Assembly (NCBI GenBank): GCA_021325555.1
Contig: JAJPGY010000005.1
Span: 1-64,000 of the forward strand
DNA length: 64,000 bases
Direction of reading: 5' to 3'
Source of the DNA: Pseudomonadota bacterium
GTDB taxonomy: Bacteria; Cyanobacteriota; Vampirovibrionia; Obscuribacterales; Obscuribacteraceae
Position numbers and translations under genes: made by a program. Shown in pieces: positions 26,294-35,632 of the stretch. Positions within the stretch are counted from its first letter, which is position 1, and every line of letters begins with the position of its first letter. Below the pieces are notes generated by a model. That model was not told the DNA's origin. It worked only from the letters and a program-made list of their open reading frames with translations, and searched no databases.

Positions 26294-27415
26294 TCAGGCC
26301 GTCCCCTGGAGCTTTGGATCGAGCACGTCGCGCAGGGCATCGCCTACGGTGTTGAAGCAGAGGATGGTGATGAAGATGAGGAGTCCGGGAGCTATCAGCC
26401 ACGGCTCACTGGGCAGGTCGTTCACGTTGTCCAGCGCGGCCTTGAGCATGTTCCCCCAGCTCGCGTCGGGTTGCTGAATGCCGAGGCCGATGAAGCTCAG
26501 ACCTGACTCCGAGAGGATGAAGCTGGGGACCTGCAGCGTGGCGGCGACGATGAGGAAGCTGGCGGTTTGCGGTATTACGTGCCTGACGATATTGACGAAC
26601 TCGGGCAGTCCGGCTGCCCGTGCGGCAAGCACAAATTCCTCCTCCCTGACCGAAAGCACCATCCCCCGAATGACCCTGGCCAGCCCGGCCCAGCCGATGA
26701 GGGAAAGGATGACGGTGATAAGCGCGAAACGGTCGGAGCTGGACATGCCCGGCGGCAGAATGGCCGCCAGCCCGATCAAAAGGTAGAAGCTCGGTATGGA
26801 CATGACGGCTTCGGCGACGCGCATCATCACGTTGTCCACCAGCCCGCCGAGGAAGCCGGAGACGCCACCGTAAATGATACCGATCGGAAAGGCGATGATC
26901 AGGCCCAGGAAACCTATGGTCAGGCTTTTCTGGGCGCCGAAGAACAGCCTCGAGAAGTTGTCCCGCCCGTTCACGTCCGAGCCCAGAAGAAACAGGCGCG
27001 CCGGCGGATCGACCCCGATGAGGTGAATATTGCCGCCGACAACCCCGAAGATCCTGTAAGGCTCGGCGGCAACCAGGAGCCTTAGCGGATAGCTCTTATC
27101 CGGCTGCTCGAAATAAAGCTGGCGGAAGGTCCCCGGGTCGAATCGCCGCTTGACCGCCCGCACGAAAGGCCAGGTCCAGCGGCCTTCGTCGTCCTGAAAG
27201 TGAACGGTGGTCGGCGGGGCGTTGGCCAGATCGGGATCGTTGAAGTGCATGCTGTAAGGGGTGAGCGGGTCGGCGAGCCCGGCGCAGGCGTACAGGAGCG
27301 CCAGGACAATGAGCCCGGTTCGGGCCAGGTGGTCGCGCCAGAGCCGCTGCCACGGCGTTCTTCTAAGGCGGCGCGGCGGCACGGGAAGCGTTACGGCCGG
27401 CGGTTCCTGAATCAT
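26294..27415 (-). CDS. dipeptide/oligopeptide ABC transporter permease (DppC/OppC type)
   Basis: 373 residues with an N-terminal span (around 27-45), a large periplasmic region (about 50-140), then five spans. The BPD_transp_1 EAA loop reads EEEFVLAARAAGLPEFVNIV. It forms the membrane channel with the partner permease, whose stop codon is overlapped by this ATG (ATGA). No ATPase subunits (DppD/DppF) are in the window. Confidence 0.92.
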   Translation of the reverse strand: MIQEPPAVTLPVPPRRLRRTPWQRLWRDHLARTGLIVLALLYACAGLADPLTPYSMHFNDPDLANAPPTTVHFQDDEGRWTWPFVRAVKRRFDPGTFRQLYFEQPDKSYPLRLLVAAEPYRIFGVVGGNIHLIGVDPPARLFLLGSDVNGRDNFSRLFFGAQKSLTIGFLGLIIAFPIGIIYGGVSGFLGGLVDNVMMRVAEAVMSIPSFYLLIGLAAILPPGMSSSDRFALITVILSLIGWAGLARVIRGMVLSVREEEFVLAARAAGLPEFVNIVRHVIPQTASFLIVAATLQVPSFILSESGLSFIGLGIQQPDASWGNMLKAALDNVNDLPSEPWLIAPGLLIFITILCFNTVGDALRDVLDPKLQGTA

Positions 27416-28380
27416 TCCAGGGCGATCCTCGGGTCGACGAATTTCAAAAGTATGTCCGCCAGCAGGTTGCCGGCGATGAGCATAACCGAGCCCAGCATGA
27501 TTGAAGCCATCACCAGGTTCATGTCCTTGGTAAGCACAGCCTCCAGTGTGAGCCTGCCCAGTCCCGGATAGGCAAGGACCGTCTCGGTAAGGGCGGCGCC
27601 GCTCAGCAGCGAGGCGAATTCAAACCCGAAAAGGGTAATCAGCGGATTGATCGCGTTGCGCAGCGCATGATGAACGATCACCTTGCGCTCCGGCAGCCCT
27701 TTTGCCCTGGCCGTGCGCACGTATTCCGCGCGCAGCACATCCAGGAGGTTTGCCCGCATCTGCCGCTGCACCCCGGCCAGACCGATGAAGGTCAGCACGG
27801 TCACCGGAATGACCAGGTGCCGGGCGAGATCCAGCATCTGCCCGAACGCATCGCGCTGGAAAAAGTCCGGACTGGTCAGCCCGCCGATTGGCAGGGCGCC
27901 TGTGCCGAGAGCCAGCATCAAAAGCAAAAGCGCGAGCAGAAATGTCGGCATGGACATGCCAAGGGTGGTGACGATTCCGAAGAGCTTGTCTATCCACGTG
28001 CCGCGGTTGACGCCTGCCCAGATGCCCGCCGGAACGGCGATAAGCCACGTAAAAAATACGGTGAGCACGCCGAGCAAAAGGGTGTTCCCCGCCCGCTGCA
28101 TGAGCAGGATAAAGACGGAGCCGCCGGTGGTGGAGACGCCGAGATCCCCTCGCACAAGGTTGGCAAGCCAGATGCCGTACTGAACGACCGGCGGCTTGTT
28201 CAATCCCAGGCGCTCTTCTTCGGCTTTGATGGCCGACCGGGAGATGGCCGGGTTGGCCTTGAGATAGGCGAGCGGATCGATGGGAGCCAGCTTCAGCATT
28301 GTAAAGCTGAGCACCGAAATGATGAACAGAAGCGGTACGGCTTGCCCAACTCGCTTTAATATGTAGATCGGAACCGACAT
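27412..28380 (-). CDS. dipeptide/oligopeptide ABC transporter permease (DppB/OppB type)
   Basis: 322 residues, six predicted spans. Starts MSVPIYILKRVGQAVPLLF, the usual DppB opening; the EAA loop is RAEYVRTARAKGLPERKVIV. Probably works with the two extracytoplasmic binding lipoproteins at 30-34 kb, although a plus-strand gene lies between them. Confidence 0.93.
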   Translation of the reverse strand: MSVPIYILKRVGQAVPLLFIISVLSFTMLKLAPIDPLAYLKANPAISRSAIKAEEERLGLNKPPVVQYGIWLANLVRGDLGVSTTGGSVFILLMQRAGNTLLLGVLTVFFTWLIAVPAGIWAGVNRGTWIDKLFGIVTTLGMSMPTFLLALLLLMLALGTGALPIGGLTSPDFFQRDAFGQMLDLARHLVIPVTVLTFIGLAGVQRQMRANLLDVLRAEYVRTARAKGLPERKVIVHHALRNAINPLITLFGFEFASLLSGAALTETVLAYPGLGRLTLEAVLTKDMNLVMASIMLGSVMLIAGNLLADILLKFVDPRIALE

Positions 28381-28446
28381 GGCGATGGCGTGCGGTCGTG
28401 GTTGGTTGCCGAGGAGTCATTATAAGTGTTCCGAGAGGTTCAATTT

Positions 28447-30012
28447 ATGCGGGCGCATGTTATCGCCCTGACGTTGCTGGTGGCCATCCTGCCGTGGGCG
28501 CTGGCGCAAGCCGCCCGGGCCGGTTCGGGCGCTTCTCCGGGCGCGGCGCCGGGAGAAGCCCCCTGCCTTTCCTGGGTCAATCCTCGAGTGAGCCCGCGCG
28601 CCGTCCTTCTCTGCGTGCACGGGCTGGGGCTCTACAGCGGTTCTTATGAGGCCTTCGGCAAGAGGATGGCCAGGCTCAACATCGCCACCTATGCGCTCGA
28701 CGTGCGCGGGTTCGGCTCCTGGATGAAGAACCAGGGGCACACTCAGGTGGATTTCAACGATTGCATCGCCGACGTGCAGAAGGCCCTTGAAACCCTGCAC
28801 AAGGCGAACCCCGGGCGGCCCGTGTTTCTCCTGGGCGAATCGATGGGCGGGGCCATCGCCTTGAGGGTGACAGCGCTGTATCCCGATCTTGTCTCAGGGC
28901 TTATCTCCTCCGTGCCCGCGGGCGACCGCTTTAAGGAGAAGCGAACGGCGGCTTCCGTGGCCCTGCATGCGCTCAAAGGCTTCAACAAGCCGTTCGATGC
29001 CGGCGAGAAGGTGGTCGATCAGGCAACTAAAAACCCGGAGTTGCGAAGCAAGTGGGAAGGCGATCCCCTGGACAAGATGGATCTGTCGCCGCACGAATTG
29101 CTGCAGTTCGATCGTTTCATGAAGGAGAATCATGACGCGGCCAAAACCATTGTCAGCACCCCGGTGTTGATCGTGCAGGGCTGCCAGGATCAACTCGTGC
29201 GCCCCAAGGGCACGATCGAGCTGTTCGATGAGCTGAAGACGCCGGATAAGGAGATCGTGCTGGTGGCCAATGCCGAGCATCTGATTTTCGAGGAAGGGCA
29301 ATTTACCGATGATGTGGTGAGCACCGTCCACCAGTGGATAAGCCGGCGCATCTCCGGCAGCGCCAACACCAGCGCGCTTTCGGACGTCAAACTGCTCGAG
29401 GGCAAGCAGAATCTGGCGGAAGGTCAGTATGACAAGGCGGAGAAGATCTTCCAGGAAGCCGTAAGAATCGAGCCCGAGAGCAGCGAGGCGCATCTCTTGC
29501 TGGGGCAGGCCTACGCAAGGACCAGGGACTATGCCCGCGCCCGCGAGCACCTGCTGCGGGCGATGAAGCTCGGGAAAGGCAATGAGCACACGAAAGATGC
29601 CAACAAGAGCATGCTCGGTCTGCCGGCGCCGGATCAGCATGCCATCTCCGCCTCGGGCACCGACGTGGACACCCTTCTTACGGGTCTTGCTCCAACGGGC
29701 GGCAGCGCCGGCCGGTCCCTGCGCCGCAGACCGATCGTTCTCTATTTCTACGCAAGCTGGTGCGAGCCGTGCCAGGATCTCGATGCTGCAATCGAGCGGG
29801 CAAAGCAGCGGTATGGCCGCACGGTGAGCTTCATAAAGATCGATGTCGACGATCCGGACAACCGCCCGCTCCTGGATAAGTTCTCGGTCGGGCCGGTGCC
29901 GACGCTGGTGTTCCTGCGGGCGAACCGGCAGGTCGCCTCCTACGCGATCGGCTATTCCGACGGCGGCAGCGGGCTCTGGGCAGGGCTCAGGAAGATCGCC
30001 TACCGACGGTGA
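28447..30012 (+). CDS. secreted alpha/beta-hydrolase - TPR - thioredoxin fusion protein
   Basis: 521 residues from the ATG at 28447 (GAGAGG nine bases before; an upstream GTG at 28426 is less likely). Signal peptide 1-25. Residues about 45-300 are a monoacylglycerol-lipase-like hydrolase: nucleophile S132 in LLGESMGGAIAL, D248 in VQGCQDQLVRP, H278 in NAEHLI. Residues about 315-378 hold TPR units (AEGQYDKAEKIFQEAVRIEP). Residues about 425-521 form a thioredoxin domain with the CEPC redox pair at 439-442 and the cis-Pro in VGPVPTLVF. All three parts look intact. Predicted periplasmic esterase with a disulfide-handling module. Confidence 0.9.
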   Translation: MRAHVIALTLLVAILPWALAQAARAGSGASPGAAPGEAPCLSWVNPRVSPRAVLLCVHGLGLYSGSYEAFGKRMARLNIATYALDVRGFGSWMKNQGHTQVDFNDCIADVQKALETLHKANPGRPVFLLGESMGGAIALRVTALYPDLVSGLISSVPAGDRFKEKRTAASVALHALKGFNKPFDAGEKVVDQATKNPELRSKWEGDPLDKMDLSPHELLQFDRFMKENHDAAKTIVSTPVLIVQGCQDQLVRPKGTIELFDELKTPDKEIVLVANAEHLIFEEGQFTDDVVSTVHQWISRRISGSANTSALSDVKLLEGKQNLAEGQYDKAEKIFQEAVRIEPESSEAHLLLGQAYARTRDYARAREHLLRAMKLGKGNEHTKDANKSMLGLPAPDQHAISASGTDVDTLLTGLAPTGGSAGRSLRRRPIVLYFYASWCEPCQDLDAAIERAKQRYGRTVSFIKIDVDDPDNRPLLDKFSVGPVPTLVFLRANRQVASYAIGYSDGGSGLWAGLRKIAYRR

Positions 30013-30038
30013 GGCGGTGCGAAAGCAATGAAGGATTC

Positions 30039-30071
30039 CCGCAAGGCGGGCGGGGCATGCCCGCCTTGCGG
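30039..30071. terminator. bidirectional terminator between convergent genes
   Basis: Perfect 13-bp inverted repeat CCGCAAGGCGGGC / GCCCGCCTTGCGG with a seven-base loop, placed between the fusion gene (plus) and the binding-protein gene (minus). No long T-run. Confidence 0.65.
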
Positions 30072-30100
30072 TGGGGTTCGATAGCTTCGCGGGCTCTGAG

Positions 30101-32062
30101 TTACGGTGGCGATCCCTTTGCTTTGCGGATGTAGATCTCTTCCAGGTTATGCATGCTGCCCAGCGGAGTGTAGTTTATTCCCAGCGGGGTGGGACGATAG
30201 TTGCCCACGTTGTCGCGCATGGCGGTGAGATCCAGGGACGAGTACAGGTAGATGAAGGGGGCCTGATCGTAAGCAATCTTTTGATAATGGTCGAATATCT
30301 CATGCCTTTTCTTGTCATCGAATACGGTGGCGCCAAGATCGAACAGATCGTCGATTTGCTTTTCCCAGTCGCGCGCGTCCTTGACGACCATCTTTCCTGC
30401 ATCATCCGGCAGGCGCTGATCGAACAGGTGCAGCCGGCCGTCCGACTTCCAGATGTTGGCTCCGTCGTAAGGCTCGAGCCGTGAGCCGGTCAATCCCATG
30501 ACAATCGCTTCCCAGTCGAGGCTTGTTTCCACCTTGTTGATCAGGGTGTTGAAGTCGATCGGCTGGAAATCGACCTTTATCCCGAGCTTCTGCAGGTCGC
30601 CGGCGATCATCACGGAAGCTCCTTCGCGCGTGCTGTTGCCGGCGTTCGTGAACAAGGTGAATTCGACGGCATGCCCCTGCGAATCGTAGAGGCGGTGGCC
30701 GCGTTTCACGAAGCCTCCTCTGGCGAGCAGGTCGGCGGATTTTCTCAGATCCTGAGGGAACGGCATAAGGTTCCTGTTGAAATAGACGGATGCTGTGGAT
30801 TCGGAGGTGAACAAGGGCTCGCCGACGCCCCGCAAAATGTTGTCTACCAGCCGCTGGCGATCCACGGCGTGATTGATCGCCTGGCGGAAGTAGACGTTGT
30901 TGAACCACGCCTGCTTGACCGGATCGACGTAGGGCTTGCCCGTCTTTGGATCCTTGCGGCGGCACATGTTGACGATGAAAAACATGGTGCCGTCGTCGGG
31001 TCCGAGGTTGTACATCCTGAAATGACCGGCGGATTCGCGCTGCTTCATGATGGCGGCGTCTTGCCCCCTGATGGCGCGAATATCCAACAGATCGATTTCA
31101 TCGCCGTAGAATTTCAGGATCATCGTGTTTTGATCCGGGACGATTGCATAGATGAACCGATCGAGGTAAGGCAGCCGGCGTCCCAGCCTGTCCACCATCC
31201 CGTAGCGGGGGTTGCGCACGAATTCGACCCTCTGTCCGGGCACGTAGCGGTCCAGTTTGAAACGGCCGCTGACGACAATGGATCTGGGGTCGCAGTTTGT
31301 GCCCCAGAAGCTTTCGAAGGCGTCCCTTCCGGCTCGAGTTACCGGCTCCAGGATATGCCTTGGGGCGACAGGCGCGTTGGACAGCTCCGTCAGGAACGGC
31401 GCGAAGGGCGCGGCGGTGTGAAAGCGCACCGTCAGGTCATCCACCTTCTCGACCGCCGGGTATTGGCCATAAACCGACAGAACATCATGGGTGGTGGCAC
31501 TGTGCTGCCCAAACTTCTGCCCGACGAGGACATTCATCGTGTAGGTGACGTCATCGGCGGTGAGGGGCTGTCCATCGGACCAGGTCAGCCCTCTGCGTAA
31601 ACGGATCGTGTAGGTGCGCCGGTCTGGACTCACCTCTATGGAGCGGGCAAGGCGCGGGTAGGGCTTTCCCGTCCAGGCGTCTATCTCCACCAGCTTTTCG
31701 AACATGAGGTAGCCGATGCCGACCGCGTCGACGTCTCCCGCCGCCCAGACATTGAACGTTCGCGGCCCGCTGCCGAACTGGGCCACCCGCAGCGTGCCCC
31801 CAAACTCTCCGGGCTCGCCGCGCGCCTGCCAGACCTCCGCCTTCGTGTGGTCGGGCAGCTCGATCTCCTTGAGCTGGAACGGTCCGGGGTGAGGCCATCC
31901 GGTGGCAAACGGACCCATCCCCTGGCGCCAGATCTTGCCTGGGCCCGCCGTGCCGCCGACCGCGGACGGGTCGCTCTTATCCTGCCTCGCGGGACTCCGA
32001 GTGCTGCCGGCGCACCCGCCCAAAAGCAGGAGGGCTGCGGCTGTTGCCAGAAAGGCTCGCAT
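30101..32062 (-). CDS. peptide ABC transporter substrate-binding lipoprotein (family 5), copy 1
   Basis: 653 residues. The signal peptide ends in a lipobox (LLLLGGCAG), so it is a lipoprotein. SBP_bac_5 features include EVSPDRRTYTIRLRRGLTWS with WSDGQPLTADDV, and the C-terminal region YDQAPFIYLYSSLDLTA. It binds di- or oligopeptides for import. The ATG overlaps the upstream stop (TAATG). It is a close paralogue of the neighbouring binding protein. Confidence 0.93.
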   Translation of the reverse strand: MRAFLATAAALLLLGGCAGSTRSPARQDKSDPSAVGGTAGPGKIWRQGMGPFATGWPHPGPFQLKEIELPDHTKAEVWQARGEPGEFGGTLRVAQFGSGPRTFNVWAAGDVDAVGIGYLMFEKLVEIDAWTGKPYPRLARSIEVSPDRRTYTIRLRRGLTWSDGQPLTADDVTYTMNVLVGQKFGQHSATTHDVLSVYGQYPAVEKVDDLTVRFHTAAPFAPFLTELSNAPVAPRHILEPVTRAGRDAFESFWGTNCDPRSIVVSGRFKLDRYVPGQRVEFVRNPRYGMVDRLGRRLPYLDRFIYAIVPDQNTMILKFYGDEIDLLDIRAIRGQDAAIMKQRESAGHFRMYNLGPDDGTMFFIVNMCRRKDPKTGKPYVDPVKQAWFNNVYFRQAINHAVDRQRLVDNILRGVGEPLFTSESTASVYFNRNLMPFPQDLRKSADLLARGGFVKRGHRLYDSQGHAVEFTLFTNAGNSTREGASVMIAGDLQKLGIKVDFQPIDFNTLINKVETSLDWEAIVMGLTGSRLEPYDGANIWKSDGRLHLFDQRLPDDAGKMVVKDARDWEKQIDDLFDLGATVFDDKKRHEIFDHYQKIAYDQAPFIYLYSSLDLTAMRDNVGNYRPTPLGINYTPLGSMHNLEEIYIRKAKGSPP

Positions 32063-33996
32063 TACTTCTTCTTGTAGATTTCCTCTATGTTATGCATCGC
32101 GTTGGTGAGCCCCTGGGAAAGCGGGGTCGGATCATAATTCCCCAGGGTGTTGCGGGCGCCGATGATCGTCATCGGGCTGACGAGATAAATGAAGGGAGCC
32201 TGGTCATAGATGATTTTTTGATACTGGTCGTAGATCTGTTTGCGCTTCGCCTTGTCGAGCGTCTCCGCCCCCCTGTCGAACAGCTCGTCAAGCTGCTTCT
32301 CCCACGGGCGCGCGTCGGTCACGGCGACCTTGCCCGTGCTGTCCGGCAATCGCTGATCAAATAGGTGCAATCGCCCGTCGCTCTTGTAAACATTTGCCCC
32401 ATCGTTGGGCTCCAGCGGATCTCCAGGACTGAGCGCCATTAAGCAAGCTTCCCAGTTGAGCGAATTACCAGTCTTGTCGTTGATGATGTTGAAGTCGAGC
32501 ATTTGAAAATTGACCTTCATGCCGAGATTTTTCAGGTCGCCGGCGATCATATTCCCCAATGCCTCAAAGAAGGTGCCTCCGGATGCCGCCAGCATGTCGA
32601 ACTCGACCCTGTGCCCGCGCCCGTCGTAGAGAAATCCGTCGTCTCTTTTCCGGAAGCCTGATTTTGCGAGAAGCGACATCGCGTACTCGACATCCGCGGG
32701 AAAGCCTTTGAGCTCTTTGTTGCAGAACGGGCTGGTTGGCGGCTCGGCGGTGAAACTTGGGAAGCCGATGCCCTTGAAATAATTGGCCACGATGTTGTCC
32801 CTGTTGATGGCGTGGTTCACCGCCTGGCGAAAGTTGACGTCGTTGAACCAGGCTGATTTCACCGGATCGACATACGGCTTGTGCGTGTCCGGGCTCTTGC
32901 GCCTGTTCATGTTGAACATCAAAAAGGTGCTGCCGTTGGACTGCCCGAGATTGTAGAGCTTGAAATTGAGCGGGCCCTGCTGCCCGATCAGGTCGGCCAC
33001 GTCTCGTGCCCGCACCACCGTTACATCAATCTCTTGCGCCTTGAACTTGAGCAAATTGGTGTTCACGTCCGGGACGATCTGGTAGACGAGCCGGCCCAGG
33101 TAAGGCAGATGCTTGCCATCCCGGTTAACCATGTAGAAGTTCCTAGCCGGCACGAACTCGACCCTCTGTCCTGGTACGTAGCGGGAAAGCACGAACGGCC
33201 CGTCGGTGACCAGCGTGCCGGGATCGCAGTTGGCGGCCCAGAGTTGCTGAAACAGGTCGCGCCCGTTTTTCTGCTTGATTATCGGCTCGATGACATGCTT
33301 CGGCGCTACCGGCAATCCGATCAGCCTCTCGAAAGGGGCAAACGGCCTGGGAGTGACGAATTTGACGGTGAGGTCATCGACCGCCGTCACCGCCGGTGAC
33401 TTTCCCTCGATCGTCGTGGTGTCCCTCAGCGAAGAATTGCCGTAACCGCCGGCGACTAAGGTGTTCCAGGTGAACACGACGTCGTCGGCGGTGATCGGCT
33501 TCCCGTCCGACCACCGCAGACCTTTACGCAGCCTGGCCGTATAGGTGACGCCGTCGGGGTCCACCTTCCAGCTGTCGGCCAGGTCGGGCAGCAGCCCGCC
33601 CGTGTAGGCATCCATCTGCAGCAGTCCGCGGAACATCAAGGCTGACAGGTCGCGGGACTGGGTGTCGGTGGCAGTCCAGTAGTTGAAGACCTTCGGGTCG
33701 GAGCCGATAATGGATTGAACGACGGCGCCACCATAAGGCCCCACCGGGAAGCGACCCACCATCATCTCTTCCCCGTTCAAGAGAATCGTCTTGTAAGGCC
33801 CGGGGTTGGGCGGATTTACGACCGGCAAGGCGCTCTTGGCCGCGCCCCTGCCGCCCGGGGCCTGGGACTCCCCCGGAGCGACGGCCGTTCCCGGCGCCAC
33901 CCCGGCAGCAGGGCCCTGTGCAGGCTGCGCGGAGCAGCCGGCCAGCACAGCCGCTGATACCGTCCATAGTGCCAAAAACTTTCCAGCCAATCTCAT
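32062..33996 (-). CDS. peptide ABC transporter substrate-binding lipoprotein (family 5), copy 2
   Basis: About 644 residues from the ATG at 33996 (GGAG eight bases upstream); the earlier in-frame ATG at 34065 adds residues without a signal-like character. MRLAGKFLALWTVSAAVLAGC gives a lipobox at Cys21. SBP_bac_5 signature phrases (WKVDPDGVTYTARLRKGLRW, WSDGKPITADDVVF) match copy 1, as do the C-terminal QAPFIYLVSPMTII and LGNYDPTPLSQ. The two copies form one transcript and may have diverged in peptide preference. Confidence 0.93.
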   Translation of the reverse strand: MRLAGKFLALWTVSAAVLAGCSAQPAQGPAAGVAPGTAVAPGESQAPGGRGAAKSALPVVNPPNPGPYKTILLNGEEMMVGRFPVGPYGGAVVQSIIGSDPKVFNYWTATDTQSRDLSALMFRGLLQMDAYTGGLLPDLADSWKVDPDGVTYTARLRKGLRWSDGKPITADDVVFTWNTLVAGGYGNSSLRDTTTIEGKSPAVTAVDDLTVKFVTPRPFAPFERLIGLPVAPKHVIEPIIKQKNGRDLFQQLWAANCDPGTLVTDGPFVLSRYVPGQRVEFVPARNFYMVNRDGKHLPYLGRLVYQIVPDVNTNLLKFKAQEIDVTVVRARDVADLIGQQGPLNFKLYNLGQSNGSTFLMFNMNRRKSPDTHKPYVDPVKSAWFNDVNFRQAVNHAINRDNIVANYFKGIGFPSFTAEPPTSPFCNKELKGFPADVEYAMSLLAKSGFRKRDDGFLYDGRGHRVEFDMLAASGGTFFEALGNMIAGDLKNLGMKVNFQMLDFNIINDKTGNSLNWEACLMALSPGDPLEPNDGANVYKSDGRLHLFDQRLPDSTGKVAVTDARPWEKQLDELFDRGAETLDKAKRKQIYDQYQKIIYDQAPFIYLVSPMTIIGARNTLGNYDPTPLSQGLTNAMHNIEEIYKKK

Positions 33997-34101
33997 GGAC
34001 ACCGCTCCGGCAGAAAAGGGGAGGATCGAGTCCTTCCATAATCCCATGGGAAAGCGGTGGAGCATGAGCGCTTGTTAACATACTGACAACACCGGATGAC
34101 G

Positions 34102-34107
34102 ATTATA
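34102..34107 (-). promoter_or_regulatory. candidate -10 of the binding-protein operon
   Basis: TATAAT on the minus strand, about 105 bases upstream of the lipoprotein ATG at 33996. The -35 is weak. Confidence 0.4.
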
Positions 34108-34110
34108 CGG

Positions 34111-34139
34111 TTGTTTGACCGGGCTTCATCAACTATCCT
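34111..34139 (+). promoter_or_regulatory. candidate promoter of the FecR-like/SGNH operon
   Basis: TTGTTT, 17-base spacer, TATCCT. The predicted transcription start (about 34146) gives a leader of roughly 45 bases before the ATG at 34193. It is arranged back to back with the minus-strand TATAAT. Confidence 0.4.
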
Positions 34140-34192
34140 TTTCTCGAATGTGGAAGCCGGCATCGCCGGTATGGCAGTGGAGCCTATCTTCA

Positions 34193-35626
34193 ATGAGCTT
34201 GTGCGACTCGAGAAGCAAACTGCTGATGAGCGCGCTCGTGTCAGGGGTGCTCCTGGTCGCAGGCGCAGCGGAAGCCCGCTGTGCAAACGCCCAGCTCTAC
34301 ACCTTAGCGGCCGGCGACTGCCAGACGCATCATGCCAAAGGAGACGGCTTTGCCGTCCGGGCAATGCGGGGCACACTGTACGCCGTGGACGGCGAGCACA
34401 CCCTGCGCCTGGAGCGCGGGCGCATTCTCCTGGCCTCGAGCCGGGCGATTGCCAGGCTTGAGGCGGGCTCCGCGCGACTCCAGGTTCAACCCGACTCGGC
34501 AGTGCTGGTGGAGACGGGTCCCGGCGGCGTGACCAGAGTCTACTGTCTGGACTCCAGCGACCCGCTGCGCCCGGGGGTGACGGTCACCTGCGACGCCAGG
34601 TTCGACACGGTCTCGCAGGTAATGCTCACGGTCGGTCAGGAACTCGTCACCGCCTTGCGCGACGTCACCGAGGAAGATGCGCTGGCCGCCGACGGGATCG
34701 AGCGGCGGCCGGTGGCGGCTGGCGGCAAGGCCCACTTACCCCCGAATGTCCGCCTGTACGAGTACTCGCTGGCTCAGATGGCCGACTACGACGATCTCCT
34801 GAAGTGCCGCAACGTGCAAGCGACAGAATCAGGGTCGGAGCCGAAATTCATGCGGGATCTCTTCGCGCGAGTCCAGGTGCAAGCGGTCCGCCAGAAAGGG
34901 TTCTCGGTCAAATACGCCAGACGCCCGGCCGCTTTCATTCCCGGTAGTGTCCCCGCCGGTGGTGCCGGGGGCCTGGCGGCGAAGAAAGAAGGAAACACCA
35001 TTGTCTGTGCCGGGCGGGATCGGCTCATCGAGGCGTATCCCGGCTCGATCTTCGAGGTCGTCTCTGCCTGCCAGGTGGATCTGTCGCGAGGCATCCTGCT
35101 GGCCAGAAGCGAGCAGCCCGCGACGATAGTTGCCGGCAGGTTCCGGGTGCGCATATCACGGAGCATGGCCGTGCTGATTCACGCCGAGCGCCAGTGGTTG
35201 AAGGTAACGGCGCTCACGGACGGACCGAAGGAGGCGGTGCGCATCGATAGCGAACGGGACTCCTGGCACATCGCTCCCGGGCAAGAGTTGCTGGTGACCG
35301 ATGAGCCGCCCACGCTTTCCCAGGTGTTCGATACCTGCAAGGTAGGGCATCGCGAAATAGAGAGCCGCCGCACGGCTCGCGGGTGGGTCACCACAAGCGA
35401 AGTGAGCCTGACCGATCTGTTGACCAATCAACCGCTCATCTCGGGTGTCCGTCATAAAGGCACAAAGGAGCTGGAGAAAAAGATGGTGGGTGATCTCTTC
35501 AAGACCGCTGCCGAGCAGTCCGTGCTCGCCGCCCGCGCCAGCGAAAGCTTCAGGCAAGGGATCCCGGACGATGAGACCGGCGACTCCACACGCATGGCCG
35601 CCCACTGTAATCACTGCCTCAACTAG
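34193..35626 (+). CDS. secreted FecR-like repeat protein
   Basis: About 477 residues from the ATG at 34193 (GTGGAG upstream); an in-frame ATG at 34115 is unlikely. Signal peptide about 1-28 (LLMSALVSGVLLVAGAAEA). Two similar FecR-like beta modules can be seen: LRLERGRILLASSRAIARLE near residue 70-110, and VDLSRGILLARSEQPATIVA near 295-370. FecR domains in sigma-regulator and iron-signalling proteins are beta-sandwich modules; here there is no membrane anchor or sigma factor nearby. Its stop lies six bases before the SGNH gene, so they are probably co-transcribed. Confidence 0.6.
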   Translation: MSLCDSRSKLLMSALVSGVLLVAGAAEARCANAQLYTLAAGDCQTHHAKGDGFAVRAMRGTLYAVDGEHTLRLERGRILLASSRAIARLEAGSARLQVQPDSAVLVETGPGGVTRVYCLDSSDPLRPGVTVTCDARFDTVSQVMLTVGQELVTALRDVTEEDALAADGIERRPVAAGGKAHLPPNVRLYEYSLAQMADYDDLLKCRNVQATESGSEPKFMRDLFARVQVQAVRQKGFSVKYARRPAAFIPGSVPAGGAGGLAAKKEGNTIVCAGRDRLIEAYPGSIFEVVSACQVDLSRGILLARSEQPATIVAGRFRVRISRSMAVLIHAERQWLKVTALTDGPKEAVRIDSERDSWHIAPGQELLVTDEPPTLSQVFDTCKVGHREIESRRTARGWVTTSEVSLTDLLTNQPLISGVRHKGTKELEKKMVGDLFKTAAEQSVLAARASESFRQGIPDDETGDSTRMAAHCNHCLN

Positions 35627-35632
35627 CCTGCC

